A DNA stretch of 58,667 nt from Actinomycetes bacterium (GTDB taxonomy: Bacteria > Actinomycetota > Actinomycetes > Actinomycetales > Dermatophilaceae). Shown here piece after piece: positions 52,438-58,667 of the stretch. Positions within the stretch are counted from its first letter, which is position 1, and each line of letters opens with the position of its first letter. Made by a program: the position numbers and the translations under genes. The DNA is taken from the NCBI GenBank assembly GCA_029778715.1, contig JAKOPT010000011.1, forward strand, positions 1 to 58,667. Direction: 5' to 3'. The notes beneath the pieces are model-generated. The model worked only from the letters and a program-made list of their open reading frames with translations, was not told the origin of the DNA and searched no databases.

Positions 52438-53625
52438 ATGGAAGAGGTCGTTGTCGTCGACTGGGTGCGGACTCCGCGTGGTCGCGGGTCGAGCCGGGGC
52501 GGGTTGCATGCGTTCTCGCCCCTCGATCTCGTCGTCCACCTCATGCGCGCACTGCCGCAGCGGGTGGGGCTGGACCCGGCCGAGGTCGGCGACGTCGTCC
52601 TCGGGTGCGCCGACCAGGTGGGCGAGCAGGGGGGCAACCTGGCCCGGACGGCGGCGCTGCTCGCCGGCTGGGGGCCCGGGGTGCCGGGGGCGACGGTCAA
52701 CCGGTTCTGCGTGTCGGGGCTCGATGCCGTCGGTCAGGTCGCGGCCCGGCTGCGGTCGGGGGAGTATGCCGTCGGTGTCGCCGGGGGCGTCGAGTCGACT
52801 TCGCGGGTGCCGATCTTCAGCGACGGCGGCCCGCTGTGGTCCGACCCGGCGGTGGTGTCGGCGATCGGGTCGGTCCACATGGGGATCGCGGCGGACCTCA
52901 ACGCCACCCTCGACGGGTTCGGCCGGGCCGAGTTGGACGGGTATGCCGTGGAGACCCATGGGAAGGCGGCCGCGGCGTGGGCGCGGGGGGACTTTGCGCG
53001 CTCGGTGATCCCCATGCCCGGGGGGTTGGCGCATGACGAACTGGTGCGGCCCGACATGAGCCTGGAGTCCATCGCCGACCTGCCGCCCGCGTTCGCCGCG
53101 CTGGGGGCCGGCGGTCAGGACGAGATCGCGCTGGCGGCCAGCCCGCTCGTGGAGCGGATCGAGCACCGGCATACGGTGGCGAGTTCCCCGGCGATGGCCG
53201 ACGGCGCGGTGTTGGTGCTGCTCGCCACGGCCCGGGCGGCTGCCGAGCGGGGCTGGACTCCGCGTGCCCGGGTCGTCGCCGGCGCCGGCGCCGCGGTGGA
53301 CCCGGTGCTCATGCTCACTGCCGGCCAGGAGGCCATCGAGGCGGTGCTCGCCCGCACCGGAATCGGGGCGGACGCCCTCGGGGTCGTGGAGTTCGCCGAG
53401 GCGTTTTCGGCATTGTGCCTGCGGCTGCGCCGGGACCTGGGGTTCGGGGAGGACCGGCTCAACCCGTGGGGCGGCACGATGGCCATGGGGCACGCCTTCG
53501 GCGCGACCGGGGCGATCATCGTCGGTCAGTTGGTGGACGAACTCGAGGCCCTCGACCGCCGCTACGGTGTGGCCGCCGTGAGCGGCGCCGCCGGCCTGGG
53601 CTCGGCCCTGCTCCTGGAGCGCTGA
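52438..53625 (+). CDS. Thiolase-like protein with altered C-terminal active site
   Basis: A protein of 395 residues. The acylated Cys is present (VNRFCVSGLDAVGQVAARL near 91). The normally conserved NEAFA is EFAEAFSA, while the histidine block is present (NPWGGTMAMGHAFGATGA). The second catalytic Cys, usually in CxGxGxG, is replaced (VSGAAGLGSA). Proton transfer in the normal thiolase mechanism is therefore in doubt; it may degrade or bind acyl-CoA without full condensing activity, or use another residue. It is divergent from the SCP2-type thiolase. Confidence 0.88.
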   Translation: MEEVVVVDWVRTPRGRGSSRGGLHAFSPLDLVVHLMRALPQRVGLDPAEVGDVVLGCADQVGEQGGNLARTAALLAGWGPGVPGATVNRFCVSGLDAVGQVAARLRSGEYAVGVAGGVESTSRVPIFSDGGPLWSDPAVVSAIGSVHMGIAADLNATLDGFGRAELDGYAVETHGKAAAAWARGDFARSVIPMPGGLAHDELVRPDMSLESIADLPPAFAALGAGGQDEIALAASPLVERIEHRHTVASSPAMADGAVLVLLATARAAAERGWTPRARVVAGAGAAVDPVLMLTAGQEAIEAVLARTGIGADALGVVEFAEAFSALCLRLRRDLGFGEDRLNPWGGTMAMGHAFGATGAIIVGQLVDELEALDRRYGVAAVSGAAGLGSALLLER

Positions 53626-53925
53626 CCGCCAGTCGCCGAGCCGGATTCGGCCCGATGCGCGAGCGCTGTCCGCTGATGCGGAGGTCCAGGTCACCATGGC
53701 ACCGTCCCCGGAGGAATGCGAAATCGCAGGTTGGAGCGGAGTGCGGAATCGTGAACGAGATCCACCGTGGGCGAGTCAGGTCAATGTGATCCTCGCGCCT
53801 GGACGGACACCACCAATCGCCCGGCCTTGTCGCCGTTGGCGCGCGTGGCCAAAGGCGATGTCCACCCCGTGGCGCGCGGACACCGACGATGCCCATCAAG
53901 TCGTCGCTGTGCGGCAGTGGGGCAC
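53626..53925. other. 300-bp stretch without a recognised gene
   Basis: No convincing frame, ribosome-binding site or strong hairpin. It is the boundary between the thiolase gene and the lower-GC RloAB-like pair, so it may contain the junction of an acquired segment. Confidence 0.5.
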
Positions 53926-54522
53926 TCACCGGCCAAGCATGAGATCGATGAGGATCGGCAAAGCCGAGGAAGGGTCCGGACCTGCCCTGCCAGCCCTCAA
54001 GTGAGGATCTGCTCGGCGCGCGATTTCACATGCTCGGTGCACGGAGTCGAAGGGGAAGGTCGGCGAGAGCACTTTCTTAGTGACAAGTCCCAACTTGGCC
54101 ATGGCCTCGTCTAGCTGCGTGGAACTCATGGCCGAGCACGCGTCCTCGGCGTGCCAGCGGAGCCAAACCTCGAACTTCAGATTGGAGACCAGAAGCACAA
54201 CTGACTCGCGGTCAGCGACCCGGCAGGCCGTCGATAGGGTTTCGTGGTCGTCGACGTCAACGAGGCAGACGCAGACGTCATAAGGCTTGTCTGCGATGTT
54301 TGCCTGGTCGCGAAGATCGATGCATTTTCTGACGACGCGCACCGGATCCTTGCCAACCGGTACGGTCTTCACGACGGTCGTCGTGCCTGAGGTGCGCAGG
54401 TGCCGATTCAAACCCTCCACATACTGGGGTTCAGTTAACTTCCCCTCGGTGACCACGAGGATTCGGCGGGCAAACCGTCTCGTTGGCCTCCGGGTCCGGG
54501 CGCGCGGTCTTCTTGTTGCCAC
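53926..54522 (-). CDS. RloB-like protein (candidate abortive-infection effector)
   Basis: A protein of about 198 residues. A basic leader is followed by RILVVTEGKLTEPQYVEGLNRHL, then YDVCVCLVDVDDHETL, and VVLLVSNLKFEVWLRWH, which match the RloB pattern (EGxxTEPxYF, DxDxH, SNPxFExWLLLH; a TOPRIM-like acidic site). With the upstream AAA ATPase it forms an RloA/RloB (AbiL-like) pair, in which the ATPase senses and RloB is the presumed nuclease. Base composition is lower in GC than the housekeeping genes. It starts 2 bp after the ATPase stop. Confidence 0.82.
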   Translation of the reverse strand: MATRRPRARTRRPTRRFARRILVVTEGKLTEPQYVEGLNRHLRTSGTTTVVKTVPVGKDPVRVVRKCIDLRDQANIADKPYDVCVCLVDVDDHETLSTACRVADRESVVLLVSNLKFEVWLRWHAEDACSAMSSTQLDEAMAKLGLVTKKVLSPTFPFDSVHRACEIARRADPHLRAGRAGPDPSSALPILIDLMLGR

Positions 54523-54524
54523 AA

Positions 54525-55868
54525 TCAGTGGTCCTGCGACGTGACGAGTGCGGCAAGCCTGCTTGGTAGGAGCCGCGGGGTACCGCCGTAGCGGCCCGTC
54601 AGATAGCGCCGCGCCACATTCGCGTCAGGGTGCCTTGGGAAGTCGGCGAGGCAGGTGAGTTGTGTGACACCCTCACTGGTCTTCTCCGTGAGCCAGACTT
54701 GCTCCGGGTCCAATTGGACGTCGCTGAGAGGTGACAGAATGTAGGACTCGTGGCTGGTGAAGATGACCTGCGCGTTCCTGACGTTGACGAGGCGGTCTGC
54801 GAAAGTCCCAAGCAGCACCTCCAGTAGGTGAGGGTGTAGACTCGCATCAATTTCGTCGATGAGAATCAAGCCGCCCTGTCGGAGTTTCTCCAACGCTGGC
54901 ACGGCGATAGCGAGCCAGGCGATCGTCCCATCACTCTCGTCGAGGATGGAAAACTTGGGGCACGCGTCGCCCGCCCCTCTATGGGTAAAGACCATGTGCC
55001 GCACCACCTGAACCAACTGTTCATTATTGAGGTTGTTGGTTTCGTCATCGTCGGTGGGTTTTTCGGTGGGCGGGTCGCCGAGATCATCGTTGCCTTGGCT
55101 CAGTTCGCGTCGAAACCGGTTGATCGCGCGCAATAGATTCTCGGGGACCTTTGTTTCTTCAAGGCCTACTTTAATGACGCCGATATCGGCTACTTCGAGA
55201 AGTGCCTCAAGATCCGGAAAGGTGATGGTCCCCTCCGCTAGTGAGTCGGCAATATTGGACAGGCGCGCTTCGCGGTGCGAATCCTTGACCAGGACGCAGT
55301 CGAAACTAGAGATCAGGTCCTGGGCGATCGGGTGCAGCGGCGAATCGCGCAGCAACAGCGCTCGGCTGAGGGCTAGTTCACGGTCGGTTATCTCGATCTT
55401 GCCCCTAAGGCTGGCATGAAAGGTCAGCGTCCCTGCTTCGCGGTCGCGATCGAGCAACGTGCGCCAGCGCGAGTTGGGTACATCGCGCAGCCACTCGTAT
55501 TTGATCCCCTCATGGTCAACTTCGAAACCGTAGAGGTGGCGACGCCCCTCATGGACGAAGTCCAGTTCGTACATACTTGATGAGGTGCGCTCGGTGCCGT
55601 CGAGCAGGAACGGCGCCCGATGCATCGACTTCGTGGCTTGCCACGCCGTCGCGGACAGGTTGATGGCCGTGAAGGTGTAGAGGAGGGCGTCCAGCACGGC
55701 GGACTTCCCGGTCGCGTTCCCGCCGAAGATGCCCGCGATTGGGTATGCCGCAGTCCCCCACTCGCCGTCCCGAGGCCGCAACGTCCGCAGCGATCGGTGC
55801 GTGAGGTCGATCGTGACCTCATCGCGGATGCTCTTGTGGTTGCGCACCGTGAAACTGAGCAGCATCAT
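54525..55868 (-). CDS. AAA15-family ATPase (RloA/AbiLi-like)
   Basis: A protein of 447 residues of the OLD/AAA15 type. The N-terminus reads LLSFTVRNHKSIRDEVTIDL, Walker A GIFGGNATGKSAVLDAL (near 46-62), Walker B GGLILIDEIDASLHPHLLEVLLGTFA (near 330) and the H-loop VIFTSHESYIL. These match the RloA half of RloA-RloB and the AriA-type sensor of anti-phage systems. GC content is visibly lower (AT-rich stretches around 55020-55260), which suggests horizontal acquisition. One GTATGCCG copy lies in its N-terminal part. Confidence 0.85.
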   Translation of the reverse strand: MMLLSFTVRNHKSIRDEVTIDLTHRSLRTLRPRDGEWGTAAYPIAGIFGGNATGKSAVLDALLYTFTAINLSATAWQATKSMHRAPFLLDGTERTSSSMYELDFVHEGRRHLYGFEVDHEGIKYEWLRDVPNSRWRTLLDRDREAGTLTFHASLRGKIEITDRELALSRALLLRDSPLHPIAQDLISSFDCVLVKDSHREARLSNIADSLAEGTITFPDLEALLEVADIGVIKVGLEETKVPENLLRAINRFRRELSQGNDDLGDPPTEKPTDDDETNNLNNEQLVQVVRHMVFTHRGAGDACPKFSILDESDGTIAWLAIAVPALEKLRQGGLILIDEIDASLHPHLLEVLLGTFADRLVNVRNAQVIFTSHESYILSPLSDVQLDPEQVWLTEKTSEGVTQLTCLADFPRHPDANVARRYLTGRYGGTPRLLPSRLAALVTSQDH

Positions 55869-56000
55869 GAGGCGACCGTAGCAGCCTGAGCGGGCAACTA
55901 TCTACGTTTTTCGAAGGAAGACGCTCGCTCGGCACGTCGGCGCAGTTCGACTTGTCGTGGGAGGTGGCCCTTGAGACGCGCCAGTCATCGGCGCAACAAC

Positions 56001-56696
56001 TCAAGCCGGGGGAGCGATGTCGACCTGGGCGGGAAGGTTGCCCACCCCGACCGGGCAGGTCAGCCCGTTGGGGCCGTGGTTGCAGTAGCCGGCGGGGTTC
56101 TTGTGGAGGTACTGCTGGTGGTAGTCCTCGGCATACCAAAACGGACCCGCCTCGCTCGCGGGCCGCACCTCGGTCGTGATCGCACCGGCACCCACGCGCG
56201 TCAACTCGCCCTGGAAGGCCGCGGTGGTCGCCCGGGCTGCGGCCTCCTGGCCGGGCGTCGTCCAGTAGATCGCCGACCGGTATGCCGTGCCGATGTCGTT
56301 GCCCTGCCGCATCCCCTGAGTGGGGTCGTGGTTCTCCCAGAACGCCTTGAGGATGTGCTCGGGGGCGAGCACGGCCGGGTCGTAGGCGACGAGCACCGTC
56401 TCGGCGTGCCCGGTGCGCCCGGTGCAGCACTCCTCGTAGGTCGGGTTGGGGGTGAACCCGCCCATGTACCCCACGGCCGTCGTCACCACCCCGGGCAGCC
56501 GCCACATGATCCGCTCGGCCCCCCAGAAACACCCCATCGCGACGTAGAGCACCTCGGTGCCCTCGGGCCAGGGGCCTTCGAGGGGCGTGCCGAGGACGGC
56601 ATGGGTCGAGGGCACCGCGAACGGCCGGTGATCCCGACCGGGCAGCGCCTGCGCGGGCGTGGGCAGGACCGACTTGGCGCGGGAACCGAAATCCAT
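56001..56696 (-). CDS. msrA: Peptide methionine sulfoxide reductase MsrA
   Basis: A repair enzyme of about 231 residues that reduces the S-epimer of methionine sulfoxide in proteins. The active-site Cys is in [19 protein letters not shown]. Also visible are [58 protein letters not shown] and [29 protein letters not shown] (resolving cysteines). ATG 56696 gives the typical N-terminal extension of about 40 residues; the frame to 57485 overlaps the GNAT gene. It is divergent from the GNAT gene. Confidence 0.95.
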   Translation of the reverse strand: MDFGSRAKSVLPTPAQALPGRDHRPFAVPSTHAVLGTPLEGPWPEGTEVLYVAMGCFWGAERIMWRLPGVVTTAVGYMGGFTPNPTYEECCTGRTGHAETVLVAYDPAVLAPEHILKAFWENHDPTQGMRQGNDIGTAYRSAIYWTTPGQEAAARATTAAFQGELTRVGAGAITTEVRPASEAGPFWYAEDYHQQYLHKNPAGYCNHGPNGLTCPVGVGNLPAQVDIAPPA

Positions 56697-56733
56697 GTGA
56701 CCTTCAACTCGCGCGCGTGCCAAGGTGTTCCAC

Positions 56734-57741
56734 GTGACCGACGTCGACATCATCCCCGTGAGCGGCCTCGACACCGATGGGCCAGGGATTCGCCGCTTCG
56801 ACGCCTGGGCCGACCTTTTCAGCACCGCCGTGGGACACGACCTCGGCGCCGAACCCGACGAACGCTCCGCCCACGAGTTGCGAGTCGCGTCCAGCAACCC
56901 GGCCATCGAGCGGATCCGGTATGCCGCCCGCACCCCATCGGGCGCGACGATCGGTGCGCTCGATCTTGCCTTTCCGTTGCAGGACAACACCTCACACGCC
57001 TTCCTGAGGGTCGCCGTCGATCCGGGCGCCCGCCGCTGCGGAATAGGGGCCCGGCTTGCCGATCTCGGGGAGGACCTGGCGCGCGCCCGCGGGCGCCGCA
57101 CCGTGCAGGGCCAGGTGGCCGCCGCACCGGAGCCCGATGTGCCCAGCCCGGGTGCGGCATTCGCCCGGGCGCGCGGGTACACCCTGGCCCAGACCCTCAT
57201 CCGCTCGGACGTGAGCACGCTGGCTGCTGCGGGAGCCCTGGCGCCCCCGCCGGCGGGATACCGGATCGAGACCGTCGTCGGCGCCCTGCCCGACGCCTGG
57301 CTGGCGGCATACGCCCTCTTCCAACAGCGGATGTCGACCGACATCCCGTTGGGCGAGCTGGCCCTCGAGGAGGAGGCGTGGGACGTCGAGCGGGTGGCGG
57401 CACACCGGGACCGACTGATCCGGATGGGGCGCACCTGCGTCATCACGATGGCCGTCGACGCCGCGGGCGCTCCGGTGGGGTTCACCGAGATCCAGCATCA
57501 CCCATCCCTGGGCGCCCTGGCCTATCAGCAGGACACCCTCGTCCTCGGCGAATACCGGGGCCACGGCCTCGGCTTGATCCTCAAGGCCACGAACCTCGCC
57601 GCGCTGCGCGAAGCGCTCCCCGGCGTCGAGACCGTCCGCACGTGGAACGCCGACGACAACACCCATATGCTCGCGGTCAACACGGCCCTGGGGTATCGGC
57701 TCAGTGGTCTGCTCACCGAGTGGCAGTTGCGCCTAGCGTGA
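56734..57741 (+). CDS. Protein with two GNAT acetyltransferase domains
   Basis: A protein of about 335 residues. The N-terminal GNAT-like half has the AcCoA loop [37 protein letters not shown] (near 85-125). The C-terminal half has [46 protein letters not shown]. Tandem GNAT proteins of this size resemble mycothiol-synthase-like and aminoglycoside-type acetyltransferases, but no substrate can be given. GTG 56734 has AAGGTG six bases upstream; GTG 56725 is possible. Its 3' end overlaps the convergent 2H gene by 29 bp. Confidence 0.88.
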   Translation: MTDVDIIPVSGLDTDGPGIRRFDAWADLFSTAVGHDLGAEPDERSAHELRVASSNPAIERIRYAARTPSGATIGALDLAFPLQDNTSHAFLRVAVDPGARRCGIGARLADLGEDLARARGRRTVQGQVAAAPEPDVPSPGAAFARARGYTLAQTLIRSDVSTLAAAGALAPPPAGYRIETVVGALPDAWLAAYALFQQRMSTDIPLGELALEEEAWDVERVAAHRDRLIRMGRTCVITMAVDAAGAPVGFTEIQHHPSLGALAYQQDTLVLGEYRGHGLGLILKATNLAALREALPGVETVRTWNADDNTHMLAVNTALGYRLSGLLTEWQLRLA

Positions 57742-58282
57742 AGGTCTCGACGATTTCGTAGCGCGGGCGCCGCTCCCGGCCCTGACCCAGGTGCGAGGCG
57801 ACCAGGTGGAACTCCTCGACCTCGAAACTCGGCCCGCCGTACGCATCGAGGATGCGCAGCCAGCGCATCGCCGACACCGGCCGCCCGGAACGCGCCACCG
57901 TCACGTGCGGGTGGTAAGGCCCGCCTGCGACCTCGACCCCGCTCACCGCGGCGGCGGTGCGGCAGCCCAGGGCGAGCGCGGTGAGCCGGTCCCGGTCGGT
58001 GTCGAGCGCGGCATACAGGACCTTGGCGCGGTCGGGGTCGGGGAAGGCACCGCCGCCGGTGATCCGCATGGCGAACCTCGGATGCCGCGCCGCCACCTCC
58101 GCGAGCCGCTCACCGAACGCGTCGAGGGCGTGGTCCGGCACGTCCGGGCAGAAGGCCAGCGTGACGTGGAACTGCTCGGGGTCGCTCCAGCGCAACGCGG
58201 CATACTCCCGGCGTGGCTCAAGGAACGCGTCGAGGTCCTCGATCGCCGACTCCGGGGGAGTAATGCCCACAAACATCCGCAT
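57713..58282 (-). CDS. 2'-5' RNA ligase / 2H phosphoesterase (ThpR-like)
   Basis: A protein of about 189 residues. Both HxT signatures of the 2H superfamily are present: QFHVTLAF near 38-45 and YHPHVTVARSG near 122. It starts MRMFVGITPPESAIEDL, the usual ThpR beginning. The activity is likely RNA 2',3'-cyclic phosphodiesterase or a related reaction. ATG 58282 is chosen over the frame to 58360. It overlaps the GNAT gene tail to tail. Confidence 0.9.
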   Translation of the reverse strand: MRMFVGITPPESAIEDLDAFLEPRREYAALRWSDPEQFHVTLAFCPDVPDHALDAFGERLAEVAARHPRFAMRITGGGAFPDPDRAKVLYAALDTDRDRLTALALGCRTAAAVSGVEVAGGPYHPHVTVARSGRPVSAMRWLRILDAYGGPSFEVEEFHLVASHLGQGRERRPRYEIVETFTLGATATR

Positions 58283-58667
58283 GTCCCGATTTTCCCGCCT
58301 CAACCGTCCACGGTGCACTTCGCACCCCAACAGTCCGGGGGCGAAGTGCCCCTTTCCCACCGGAAGTGCGATATCGACCGCAGCCGGAGCGCCGCCGGCC
58401 CATAACCTCGACCGACGGGCCGTGCCCGCGCGCGACCGGGACTGGTGCGGACGGCATACGCTCGCTGTCAGTGTCAGGGTGATGGTGCCGCTCGCGCGGT
58501 GGTTGGATCCTGAGCATCCGATGTCTGGCTCTTACGCTCGGTGTCGCCTTCGGGCTGATGAGCATGCGTTTTGTCGGCATCGGGTGTGAAGGACCGGCCG
58601 GCGTGACTTGATAGGAGCGTGGCATCGCCCCCACTGAGATGTGTCCGCCGACCGGCCCAACCGTCCA
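58283..58667. other. 385-bp edge region, no gene
   Basis: No convincing gene. It contains a hairpin (GCACTTCGcaCCCC / GGGGgCGAAGTGC, 58315-58349), a further GGAAGTGCG, and one CGGCATAC at about 58452. A gene may begin beyond the window's end. Confidence 0.5.

Noticed and set aside
53626..53925. A small coding gene between the thiolase and RloB-like genes
   Set aside because: Frames on both strands are Arg/Pro-rich, lack a ribosome-binding site and overlap each other; no family resemblance found.

Overview
The window is high-GC (about 70% by eye) DNA from an actinobacterium. The gene order (metG-tatD-rpf-rsmA-ispE-ABC-F, then glmU-prs-rplY-pth-mfd-mazG-eno-ftsB-DUF501-ppx), GTG and apparently leaderless starts, and many 4-bp ATGA/GTGA overlaps fit the order Micrococcales. 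I lean towards an Intrasporangiaceae/Dermatophilaceae-like organism, but this is an inference from style; no marker gene fixes the genus.

Layout. 0-9 kb: a divergent DUF4126 membrane protein, then methionyl-tRNA synthetase, TatD, a resuscitation-promoting factor, RsmA, IspE and an ABC-F ATPase. 9-12.8 kb: accessory stretch with MarR and TetR regulators, a small basic ORF, a tRNA-Gln whose 3' end is duplicated downstream, a DUF2510/Ltp-type surface protein and a likely toxin-antitoxin pair. 12.8-21.8 kb: glmU-prs, an operon joining an Lgt paralogue to a radical SAM enzyme and two small membrane proteins, a CGNR regulator, an EamA transporter, rplY and pth. 21.9-25.5 kb: a small secreted peptide followed by a lipoprotein, a membrane adaptor with a peptidoglycan-binding domain and a MacB-like ABC pair, read here as a lactococcin-972-like bacteriocin locus. 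25.5-38.2 kb: mfd, a SurA-like lipoprotein, mazG, an orphan antitoxin, psuK-psuG, eno, ftsB, DUF501, ppx, and a PadR regulator with a membrane protein.

38.3-39.7 kb is non-coding and repetitive. A tRNA-like gene with a UAA anticodon has its 3' end repeated first at 43-bp and then at about 219-bp spacing, and each long unit carries a conserved hairpin that also occurs twice near 9.9 kb. 39.7-53.6 kb is mostly lipid and acyl-CoA metabolism: a Bax-inhibitor membrane protein, a thiolase, RidA, a FlK-like thioesterase, a ThDP enzyme, cystathionine beta-synthase, and a minus-strand operon (SCP2-type thiolase, carotenoid oxygenase, tandem HxlR regulator, acyl-CoA ligase) divergent from a second thiolase-like gene. 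53.9-55.9 kb is a lower-GC RloA/RloB (AbiL-type) candidate phage-defence pair. The window ends with msrA, a double GNAT protein and a 2H phosphoesterase.

Across the whole window the octamer GTATGCCG occurs about 90 times on the two strands together (about 47 and 43), against about 2 expected from base composition. It is balanced between strands, often inside genes using the minority codons TAT and ATA, and sometimes paired as inverted repeats at gene ends. That pattern resembles the DNA uptake sequences of Neisseria and Haemophilus, and I consider it the most interesting signal here.
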